This document shows, piece by piece, positions 43,903-55,200 of a stretch of 64,000 nucleotides of DNA (its first letter is position 1; every line of letters begins with the position of its first letter). The notes under the pieces are model-generated. The model searched no databases and was not told where the DNA came from. It was given only the letters and a program-made list of their open reading frames with translations. Source of the DNA: Branchipolynoe longqiensis (lineage: Eukaryota > Annelida > Polychaeta > Phyllodocida > Polynoidae); assembly GCA_030323885.1 (NCBI GenBank), contig CM059199.1, positions 36,464,590 through 36,528,589 on the forward strand, in the 5' to 3' direction. The translations under genes and the position numbers were made by a program.

Positions 43903-44975
43903 AAAACCCCTACCGGATTTCCCACGGACCCGAGCCCCTCGCGAGAATCTGACGTCACCAACACTCATTCTCGCACTCCGAGACCCACCAAACATCACTT
44001 CCACCAAGGCAGCCAGACGAGCTACACCACACCAACTCAGTTGTTAAGCAATATGCAACCGTACTAATTGTACAAATGAATGACATTGCTCTTAAAATTA
44101 ACGCTGTATGACGTGTATGATTATCGGCATATGATAACATGCTCAAGGAAAATCGGTATCGGCAATTCAATTATGTATCTTGCTCCCCAATGTACTGTTT
44201 AGTTTGCATGGTTCCCAGCAGTGGCACATAGTGCCCTACGGAGTTTTAAATGGCTTCCCGTTAACAAACACTGATCCAAACAGTAAAGAATATATGTAAT
44301 AGGACATCATCACGCTGTCGGTCGCGATGCGACAAAGACTGCTTTCATTACTTGACTGCCGCTCTCCATTTAGCTCTCTGATGTCCATGAGTCGGTCTTA
44401 ATGCCTCTAATAGGACATAGTTTGCATTAACTAGTTGCATAATTTAAAATATCAAGTGGCTATGGCAACACACATAATATTTACCTCTATTACCATATAT
44501 GCAAAATAACTACTGATACTGCATGTAAGTACATGAATCCATGACACAATATACATATAATAGTCTTATCATTACTTTGTGTTTTACTACCTGTGAAGAG
44601 ACGCATCAGTATCTCATTATAATCATTAGTTAAAAATGTAGCTTAAGTTTAATCATCTGTTATTGTCATCACTTGTTTATTCACATCATGAAGTCCAGCT
44701 AGATAAGCATCACTTTTCTGCGATCCTTTCTGTTTGTAAGGAATTCGTATCCATTTATTGTATCACCTCAGTTTATTGTAAACATACCTTACAGAGAGTT
44801 AAAATAAAAGAATTGAATTGAATTGAAACAATTGAACATTTTTGAGAAATACCATGAAGATAAACCACTAGTTAGACCACTACATGGGATGTGTATCACT
44901 TGGGAGATAATTGTTTATCAAAATAAATAAAAAGCTGTCGAACACACAGGACTTACATAGTCTATAACATGGTTG
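43903..44975. other. Unassigned spacer
   Basis: I see no exon, RNA gene or repeat with recognisable ends. Confidence 0.3.
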
Positions 44976-44980
44976 AGCCA

Positions 44981-45159
44981 AATAAAACCTCACTAAATCG
45001 ACCCACCTTGGGACCGAACGTAAGTGGTCCATTTAGGAAGGCGGTCCGTTTAGAGAGTTATAGCATATGGTTCGAATGGTATTGTTGGGATCCAAATAAA
45101 TCGATCGATATAGGGGAGTGGTCGATCTGTGGAGGTGGTCGGTTAGAGAGGTTTTACTG
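44981..45159. mobile_element. Pogo-like MITE
   Basis: AATAAAACCTCACTAAATCG to GGTCGGTTAGAGAGGTTTTACTG, followed by TA. The left tip is eroded. Confidence 0.7.
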
Positions 45160-45343
45160 TATATCATATCAATGTAATTCATCCTGTCCGAGTCAGTGAT
45201 TCCTAATAGTCCTCATTGGGGCTCCTAGAGTGGAGCTGAGGACTGACGCAACTGTACAGATGCGATGGCATGCCGTTCATAACTGGTCTTTAAATGAGTA
45301 GTTTGATTCCCTATCATTTGCATAGTCGGGATCTATTGGATAT

Positions 45344-45668
45344 TTTGTTTGTTGGAGTTTTACATCGTGGCAATATCTAAGGTCATATCAGGACGGGCAC
45401 TGATGTGTGACAGTGTGCACTGATGGCAACTTCATGGTGCTGCCCCACTGGGAAAGCAGGCCACTGGCACCATGACCCGATATCCCACTCAGTCACATTA
45501 TCCTAACAGTGAGCCACCGAGTCCTTGCCCTATCCTATTAATGCTGAGCACCAGACTAGGAAGTGACAAGTATACATTTTAAAGTCATTGGTTTGCCTCG
45601 ACTGGGAACCACATTCCTGACCTTCCGCATGTGAGGCCCACGCGCTCTATAAATTAGCCGGCCACGCC
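45344..45668 (-). mobile_element. SINE-1, full length, type B head
   Basis: Tail TTTGTTTGTTGGAGTTTTACATCG, full body, head with GACCTTCCGCATGTGAGGCC and ATTAGCCGGCCACGCCC. It lies just 3' of the C4-like gene. Confidence 0.7.
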
Positions 45669-45675
45669 CAGTGGA

Positions 45676-45681
45676 TTTATT
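45676..45681 (-). terminator. Possible poly(A) signal of the C4-like gene
   Basis: AATAAA on the minus strand about 290 nt beyond the TAA at 45971-45973. Confidence 0.4.
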
Positions 45682-45970
45682 GGATGAATAGGCGGCGAAG
45701 ATTGACACCGACAGCAGGAACTGGTTCCTGAGGTGGCCACTTGGTAGGAGTGCCACCAGTGGTGTTCGAAAGGGATGGGAAGTGACACAATACAGATTGG
45801 GTGGCACCAGAGCCAAACATTCCCTTATTCATACTTGCATAATTGTCATACATCACATATATACACATGTTTGCAGATTGAGGATTTATCAGAAGTTTGT
45901 TGCAGCTATGAAGTTTCGGAAGTAAGTCACATAATCCTTGGTGAAAGTCACTTCTGCCTATGTGGACAGT

Positions 45971-46225
45971 TTACTGCGTACACACAACGCAGGTGAGTGC
46001 GTGGCCTACTTTATAGTGTGGGCAGGCCAGTGCACCACACATTGCTGACATGGGGTATAAGTAGCTGCTGACGTCAGAGCGAGCGCCTTTGTCATCTGCC
46101 TCAGGAGCATTGTCCATGCAGACAGCGATACGCTGAGTCTTATCGCCATAGGTGGATCCCATCAGATAGCCGTGATACTCTGGGGTCCAGCCCTCGAAGC
46201 ACGTCCTCTTAGCCGGGATCATCAA
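45971..46225 (-). CDS. C4-like gene exon 5 (terminal)
   Basis: Acceptor GACTTTGCTGACAG, then TTGATGATCCCG in phase 0; 84 codons and TAA. Contains the second half of the domain: [44 protein letters not shown]. Strongest single exon match of the gene. Confidence 0.9.
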   Translation of the reverse strand: MMIPAKRTCFEGWTPEYHGYLMGSTYGDKTQRIAVCMDNAPEADDKGARSDVSSYLYPMSAMCGALACPHYKVGHALTCVVCTQ

Positions 46226-49200
46226 CTGTCAGCAAAGTCATTAATGCAGAAAACATAGGGTGGAGTGTGGAATTGTATTTAGCAGAAATAGAATGAGGTA
46301 ATTGAAATATGGGGCTGGGCCTCTAAGTTCACTTTCGTGGTCATTGTTTTTAGATTGGTTGCAAGGATGCTTAACCCTGACACCAGTTAGTTGGGTGGGT
46401 GGTGAGATTGGATGAGACAGCTCCACAGACAAAGCGTGCTGCTCGGATGCAGCAGATGAAATGAGCAGCTCTGGCAGAGCAGATGTCTGCTGTGGTTTGG
46501 GCAAAAACCGCCAGGTGGCGTATGCGGTATCGGATCAAATGAGTGATGTGGGTTAGGATAGGTGGCGCCAGGGAATAGTGTCATTGAAAACAGTGAACTT
46601 AAGCAGGAGAGAATTCCCCCACCCTGACTTACCGAAGTTGAAATGCATTATTGCCAATTTGCAAAATATCCCATTTTTGCAAAATATCACAAATTTACAA
46701 AATATCACAAATTTGCAAAATATCACAAATTTGCTAAATATTACAGACTTGCAAAATATTATATATTTCAACTATTACATGTTTCAAATGTGACATATTT
46801 CAAACATTACATATTTGCAAAATATGACATATTTGCAAAAAATAACCCATAAAATAGCAGATCTTTGCAACAAAATAGCAGATATTTGCAAAATTTCACA
46901 TATTTTCAAAATAATTGCAATGTAGTTGAATTTAATCATCATGAAACTGAATGTTCTTCATCGATATCAATTACTGTTCTGATTTGATCACCAAATGTAA
47001 AATTGCATAATCCTCTGGTTTTTAGTTTACAACATTTCTTTAAAGATAAATATATTAGGTTGATCATGGTAACGTACCTGACATTAGCATGACGTATCTT
47101 TTATTGTAACACGTAAACATTAGAGATATTCAAAGTGACACTTAATACATGTTGGTGTGCAGCTAAAATTTACACCCTACATTGTTTATGTTGGCTTCAA
47201 CATGGGTAATTGAGCAAACAGGATCGGCACCCCATATATATCTAAGTATATATATCTACTCAACCAACATATAAAACATGTCTTTATAGCACTGCCGGTA
47301 AGGTTCTATGCGATGTTGTACTTCTCTATAATAAAAACTCACAGTTGACACTTGAAGCCAACAGGTGGTGCCACGTGGCCCGATAATATAAACTACATTA
47401 TTACCTCAGCACGCACATCTATCATTAAAGCCTGAGCTGATGTAATTATTTCCCAGACATTGTGACTTCGATCATTCGTCCTCAGTGCTCCAACAAAGAA
47501 ACATGTATTCCAAGCTTCAGGTTTTTTACCCAGCTGCCGTAGGTCATCAATTTGGGCGCCCACTTTGATGGAGACCTGTCTGCCCCCGCGTTGGAGGCTC
47601 TGTAATGTGAAGGAGTCGGGGTTGGGTTGTCGTCCGGTGTCGAGGACCGCCCCTGGTGCTGATGTGAGGACGACCACCGTGAGGGGGCATCTGTAGGGGA
47701 TAGGAACACAGGGTGTCTGGGCTGGTGCGGGTGGCGTTCTTGTACCTCCACCAGGCGAGAACGCCGGAGACCCTGGCCCCATGCACCTGTCGGACAACTA
47801 TGGAGAAGGCATCTGAGGTGGACCTCATGGTTTTTGTTGATCGGACGTGGATGACCAGTTGCGAAACCTTGTGGCGCGCCACCCATGAGACGCACCCAGG
47901 TCCGAGCCCCACTGAGGTAGTTGAGGATGGCTGAGGGGGACCTGAGGTCATCATTGAGGGCTGCGACGAAGGCCATCACGTGGTACTCTGATGGGCGGTG
48001 GGGGTTGTGGCGGAGGTCGCGCGAGTGTTACAGGTACCGGACCACCTGGCATCACTTATTCCACCAAGTCCCCGCCACGATTCCGGCGGTGAAGAGCGCA
48101 GTGATCCGGAATTGGTCATTAACCAAGAGGGCTCGGAAGAGAGAAGAAAATTAGTATGATTCCCCGGCCTATATGGTGTCGGGCATGGCAGTGTTCGAGT
48201 GGCGCAGTCGGATGCGGGTCAGGTCAAGTCGCTGGCAGATCTGGCGCGCCCTCTCATGCGCCGTGTTGTCGAAGGGCGCCCTGCTGAGTGCATCAGCCAA
48301 AACCACATTCTTGCCAGGCTTGTGTACCACCTGTATCTCAGTAGAGTGTAGGACTGCAAACCGCCACAACTCCCTGGCACAGGCCCACAGGACCGGGTCT
48401 CTACCCGCCCTATAGGCAAGCATAGACTGGGAGACCTGGTTGTCTGTGTTGACCTGGATGATATAGTCCTGGGCCCTGAGAGGGGCAAGTGCCTGGACAG
48501 CCACGACAAGGTTGGTGGCTTCTAGATGGTTGATGTGGTGGCCGCTTGCCAGGTATTCGACAGGGTACTCCTCAGAGAAGTAGCCCGCCTCAGAGTGGTC
48601 CCCTCCGGCCAGGAGGGAGGAGTCACACTCTATCACCCACCGCTCCTTGGCGGGAGGCTTCAGGAGCACGACCCCATTCATCATCCTGACGTAGATGGAG
48701 AAGCATACCAGGTTGTGGGCCAGCTCGCTGGTCACGAGGTGTCTTCCTGTGCGAGGTGTGTCGCACAAGGTAGCCAATAACCGGTTCATGAACTGTCAAG
48801 CTGGTGCCACTGCTGTAGTTGTCCGACGATGCGCTGGAGTGTGGTCCTCGTGATTATAGGGGCGCCAGCGACCTCTTTGCATTCTGCTACAATGTCGGAG
48901 ACCTTGTCATCCGGGATCCGGTCAGTCATCTGTTGGGTGCATACTTCATATCCAAGCCACTCAAGGCGGTGGTTCGGAGCGGTGCATTTGGTGGGTGAGA
49001 GGGCCAATCCCAGCCTCGCCATGATTTGTATCATGTCTGTGTATGTGGCGTTGGCGCCTTCTTGGTTGCCGCAACCCCGACAAAGTCATTGAGGTAGCGT
49101 AGAGCAAAGTGGCCCCCCATCTACACAGGAGGTATACTATGGCGTTGGTCATCCGGGCACATGCCATTGATGAGGTCCTGCACCCGAACACCAGTGCAAC

Positions 49201-52200
49201 ATCGAAGTAGACCTTCGAGTCTAGGGTGATGCCGAGCAGGGGGACTGACAGGGGGCACGACCGGAGCTGACGGTATGCTCGGGCCAGGTCTGCGGACCAG
49301 ATATAGCAGTCCTGGGCAAGCCTTGTCCATGATACCAGGGATGGTGTAGGTGGTGGGCCTCCTATGGAAGTGGCCCTGTCTGATGTCCTCATTGACACTG
49401 GCACCCCTGGGGTAGCTGATATCCACGATGACCCGCCTCTCGTTGGTGTTCCTCTTAGGACGGGTCATCATGGGGCGGGTCTGGGCCCAGGGGGTGAAGG
49501 TGAAGGGTGGCCTGGCGAACGGTCCGAGGAGGGAACTGCGCTACACCTCCTTGCGGACGTACATCTGGATCCACTGCATGTGTTCCAGGTCCTCCGTGTG
49601 GTTGGAAGTGACTGGGTTAGGGGGCTTGTCGGCTGGATAGTCTGCGGGCCATCCATGCTCCAGGAAGTCCACCAACTGCATATTGTGGTACCCTTCCAGG
49701 TGTTTTCGCCACATAGGTATATTTAGGGCTGAGGGGATGTGCACCCTTGCCGAGATGTGGTTGGGCAGCCCGGTGGCTCGTTTCCTATTGTAGATGGCAA
49801 GGTAGTGTTTATTGGCCCATGCATCAGCCACTGCTGTCGGCTAGATTTGGAGCAGAGTCGGCCGGTATGTGATGAGTGTGTGGGGTGGGTCGTATGGAGG
49901 TGCTGGTTCAGAGTCTGGGTGTGATGTGCCCACCTCTATGTCCATGGCGGCATGGGCGCATTGATCGCTGGTGAGGAGGGCATCCGGTGGCTCTGCTACT
50001 GGATCTTCGGTGTCTGTGTTTAGTGGGTGGGTGGGCATGGGGGCAGGGCAAACTCGCCCCACCATCCCACCCCCACCCCCACCCCCACCCGCAGCCACAA
50101 CTCTGGTCGGTTGGACACCTTCAGTCACCGCTAGTGTGTTAACTAAGTACTGGCTGCCGATGGGTGTAAACCTGCAGGCCCGGTACTGAAAGGTTGTGGT
50201 TTTGGAGTCGGCCGAGGTGGCTTTGAAGTCGTGGGAGGCACTGGGGGGGTGGGGTCCCATGGGGCACACATCTCCTTGGGTGTGGTGCATTGAGTCATTG
50301 TTATCTACCCACGAGTCGGTACCTTTCTGTGCTTATATCGAGTGGTGGTGGCTGGCGGCCCTGGAGGCGGTGACATCTCATCGGTCACCGCCGTTTTCGG
50401 CAAGTCGTTTCCGGCTTAGTGTTGTGTGGTGGGGCGGTTATGTCAGCCAGCGAGCCGTCGCCTCCTTGTGTGTAGAGTCTGTTGTGGTCAGCGGCAACTT
50501 CATAGGGGGCTGCCTTGGTGGCCTGTGGGGAGGTGGTTCTACCAGCTGGCGAGTAGTCGCCTCCTTTGTTGCGGTGCGGTGAGTCGGTGTCATCTGCTTG
50601 GGAGTCACCATCCCCTTTTGTTGTTCTGTGCTTATAGCGAGTGGTGGTGGCTGGCGATTACATCTGAGGGGTCGCCGCTGGGGCCACGCCAGTCATTTCC
50701 GGCCGTTATCGGTGGAGGCATCTGCCTTGGTGTTTTGTGGTGCGGCAGATACGTTGGCTGGGGAGCCACCGCCTCCTTGTGAAATGAGTATGCTGTGGCC
50801 GGTGGCGACTTCTGAGGCGGCTTCCCCGGTGTCGTGGGGTGAGATGGTTATGCCGGCTGGCGAGTGGCCAGCTCCTTTGGTGTGGTGGTTTGAGTCTGTG
50901 TTAAATGCTTTCATGTTAGTGCATCTTTGTGGTGGGGGAAGGTGGTGGTGGGCGGCGACTTCTGGGGTGGCGACATCTGAGGGGTCGCTGCCGGGGCCCG
51001 CCGGTCGCTTCGGGCCATTATTGGTTTAGGTGTCTGCCGAGGCGTCATGTGTTGTGGCGGTTACATCGGCTGGCGAGCCGCCACCTCCTTGTCACCTGAG
51101 TTGGTTGTGGCCAGCAGTGACTTCCGAGGCGGCGGCGTCTATAGGATTGTTATTGCGTTCTGCTGGTCGCTTACGGTCATTGTGGTACTTAGCGCTGGTG
51201 CATGCATTGCTGTCCATTAGGCCCGGGGGCTCGCTGCCCATGGGTATGGTTCTAACGGTTTCAGGCCACCTTGTGAAGTTTGCGCTAATGCCGTCAGTCG
51301 GTTCTAGCTGGGGTTTGGGGCTTGGGGACCTTTTGCCATTTCTGACGGTTTTAACGGCCCTGGGTGGACCGTTTAACAAAAATCAGATTTATTGGTACGG
51401 CTCTCTGCCTTGGCACCCTGGCTCCGTTTTTCCAGCTGTCTTTTCTTATTATTACACTTGGTCTTTTTGTGGGGGTTAGCGCGTGGTATTTCTTTGTGCA
51501 CCCTGCACAAACATGGGTGAAACGCTCCATCCCTGCTCCATGTGAGCTGGAGAATCCTCAGTCTTGGCCACTATTCCAGCGGTGGCACGAATGGCCATCC
51601 GTATCATAGTTAAATTCAAGCCGCTTGTATTGCTGATACGCCGAGGTGGAGGCCAACTCGTTTTTGTAGTACTATTCGTCGCCCATGCGGTGTTGAGGTG
51701 ATCTTTGCAGTCGTCTGCCTGATGTGATGTGCTTTTTTGCATGGAGGCTTCTACATCGCGTCAGGCAGGCGTCCCGCTGAACATCTTTTATTGCCGTCGT
51801 GTCTCTCCATGCTCTAGGAAGCCTGCCATCGCCAATCATGTTAATGATCCGTTGGGACCATGCCAGACAGCTTTCCCAGTCCCATTCCCTGGCAATTTCG
51901 ACAACGCGTTTGACATACTCGGCAAGGGGCTCGACCCAGCTGCAAGGGACGGTCGAGTCCTTTGCCATTCTGTGCAGCGCGGAGATATACTCGTACCAGG
52001 TACTCTCTCCCTGCCTTACTTTGGCTTTCTGCTCCCCGCGGATTCCAAAAGTGGGAAGAAGAAGAGGCTTCCTACCTCTGAACGGTTTGTTGTAGTTCCT
52101 GCTCTGGTTCAGTATTTCATCGACAACTTACCGGTGCCTTCGGTCATCCTCGGACAACGGCGAGTGCCTGCTGCTGCGTCTTCCTCTGGTCCTCTGTTAT

Positions 52201-55200
52201 TCCCTGTCGTCATGGCCCCAGCATGTGCTGCAGTCCCATGAGGTGGAACTTGGGTGCCAGGGGTTACTTTGCCCCGGTGATGACAAGTTTTCTCTACTCC
52301 GCCGCTCCTTGTGACGGGAGGCAAGATGGCGTCGGGTGGATGACGAGCACGATGATGTGGCCGATGAGTCATGGCTGTGTGAGCGCCTCCTTTTCTTCTT
52401 GGAGGTTTCCATTGCCAATATCCTTTCCAGCATCGTCCTGTTTACCTCAGCCTGCTGTGCTAGAGTGTCGGCCAGGGATTTTTGTAGGAGGGCCATCTGG
52501 CAGGTGGCATCTGAGGTGACCAACTGGGTGGTTTACGTGCAGTCTGGTGTTGGCGGTGGGGAGACCGCAGGCGGCGGGGCGACCACTGAGCGTGGCCGTC
52601 CTGGGGGGTATGGGCTGGCAGTGTGGTGGGTAAGGGATCGAGACTCCTTGTTCGCACGCAAATTACCCATGTTGGCGAACCAACATGAACAATGGTGAAA
52701 ACAAGACTATTCAGACTTGGTTGAGGGCCTGAGTCCCGTGTCTATGTGGTGTGGGAGTTAAAAATCCCTTGGGTCGGTAAAAGTGTAGGCTTGGGTTTTC
52801 TATAGACTATTCAGACTTATCCATGATAGGCAATATAAATCTTGAAGAAAAAAAAAGAAAAGCACGATACACACCTGTACACTTCGGCTACTTCTGCACA
52901 CGGCGCAGACAGCGTCTTGGTGGGTGAAAACATTGGGCGCATTGTCTTTGTTGAAAATATCATTTGTTACCGTACTGAACTCTACACCATACATGCGACC
53001 AGAGACGGATGGGGTCGTTGGCCCCCATTCGGGATGCTTTGTCATGCAGAGGTACTCCGGACTGCCGCCGCTCTGGTCTTTATGGCCGGAAGCCATCAAA
53101 CCTGAATAGACAATAGGCAAATTTGCGAATTTACAAAAAGTTAATTCGTTTATGTCGAATTGTGTATAAGGGCATATACCAACACAAATTTGTGATCGTC
53201 CTCGCCAGTGCCTGAAACATCATTCGACACTGATTTAAACATATTTAATTTAATTTAAAGTGTGCTAAAGATGTGTCAGGCTATCATAGATGCACAGATT
53301 CAACTGTTGTAAACAACTGTATGATATACTACTTTTCAAAATGAGAATACAGTGCTTATTGTTTGAAACGCAAACATTGACATGTATACATGAATGACAT
53401 GTGAAGTGGGCGAGACTACTCGACCAGTGGAAATGCGGGCAGGGCTGACTACCCCGCATTCTGAGATGCGGGCTAGTCACCAGGCTCACATTTGCCACCA
53501 TTTGTGGGCTGGGTTCCCTGCTGTAAAGCGTAGCTAGGATACATCTATTGTGACTATCCTAGCAACAGGAGGAGGTCGGGTGTTCGTACCCAGACCCATC
53601 GGACATGTTTCTGCATGCTCTGATGTTTTAGCCGAGATTTAGGCTTTTATTGTCGAAATTCAAAACTTGTTTAAACTTAATGGTATGGGAGGGGATTTAA
53701 TAGTCCATATCTGTTATATTGCTAAACTCTTATTGTGAGTATAGGGTAAGAATAAAGCAGAGAGCTCCTAAGAAGTGATTGGAACATACCCTGCATTCTT
53801 TACTATTCTCCAGTCTTATATTATTAACCGCTATGGTCAACTTCATATTGTTATTTGATTGCTCTATAAATGTATTTAATTAAGGGCTTTCGCCCCACAG
53901 TCTGTATGGAGTGGAACTCCCTACCTCTGATATTAACCACATTGCTAACCAAGGGTCAAGCTACCAGGAAGACAGACAAGCGGCGGTGGGAGGCACAAGA
54001 AATTCAGATGGAAACAATTATTTATTAACATGTAGGCTCGCCTTAAGTGGGGGGTGGAATAGCCCAACGGTTAAACATGTAATCCTTTTATCACTCTAGG
54101 GTGGTCCAGTTTTTTGTATTTAAATACTGTGACACACTTTCAAATAAAAAAAAAGCACATCCGCCCAACCCTGATTTGTGTGATCAAAAGGACCATGTCC
54201 AACTTGGTTTTGTTATTTGGCTTATTTTGTTCAATTTTCCATTACAGGCCCACTTCATGGATGATGCACGTGGAAGATCAACGCTATGTATTTGTAAGTG
54301 CATTGGCTGCATGTATACATGCAATTGTGAACACCTTGATTTTTGTATTACATCAAAGGATATTGGACATCAAACAGTTGGTCATTATGACGTATTTCTT
54401 TGGCGGAACCCCACTGGTGCCACATAGGCTACACTTTCCGGTAAACTGTTTACTAAATGGATTCTATCAATTAGTTTACTAAATGGATTCTATCAATTAT
54501 TAATACAACTTTTCTTTTTCTATGGGAATTTGTTTCCCTTGACCACAAATATATGATTGTGAGCTTTCTAATTTAATCAGTGTCTATTGGCACATAATTG
54601 ATTGTGTGCTTTTACATGTAAAAGCGATGGTTTGAAAAAAAAAAAACATTTCTCGCCGTGCATATGGCCTATGCTGCCGACACGGCGTAAAGCAACCACC
54701 AATCAATCAATCAAACCGGTAAACTGACTGACTGTGTGGATATAGAGTCATGGTGTCTGCCAGTCGCCTGGTCCTCCAGTTAGGCAGCACTATGACATTG
54801 CTAAGGACGCACACTCGGTCAACTCAATAGCTGACCTGATATGACGTCAGATATTGCCAGGATATAGAACCCCAAAAACCAAAACAAACAAACCTTCGTA
54901 AACCAGCGTTGCATCTGGAGGGCATACTGTCCGACCCCAGCGAGTGAACATCACGCCACCTACAGGGAAGACACAGAAGCACAGTTAATCTAGTTAGACT
55001 CAGGGTTACTGGGGTCACGTGACAGGGTGTTAGCTCAGAATCGAATGGTTCATATTTCCTGCTATCCGTATTTATTTTGTTGGTACATTAGTTGTTTAAG
55101 CAGGGGAAATTTCAGTCGCAGGCGATTGGTCTTCCTCATTCCACTGCTCCTTGCCCTATCCTAATAATGCCAAGCGCCTGGCTAGGAAGCGACAAGTATC

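Larger units (their letters stand above)
47393..52680 (-). mobile_element. Degraded Ngaro/DIRS-type YR retroelement in intron 4
   Basis: On the minus strand, in order: gag-like protein (52523-51672), a long repeated Pro/Ser/Thr-coding linker, reverse transcriptase (49831-about 48790), RNase H (48789-48169) and tyrosine recombinase (about 48000-47490). There are multiple frameshifts and stops. It lies wholly within intron 4 of the C4-like gene and in the same orientation. Terminal repeats could not be located, so boundaries are approximate. Confidence 0.75.

Noticed and set aside
54824..55018. 64-codon minus-strand frame containing [14 protein letters not shown]
   Set aside because: Out of frame with the true exon 3 (54959-54894), which reads [11 protein letters not shown] in another frame.
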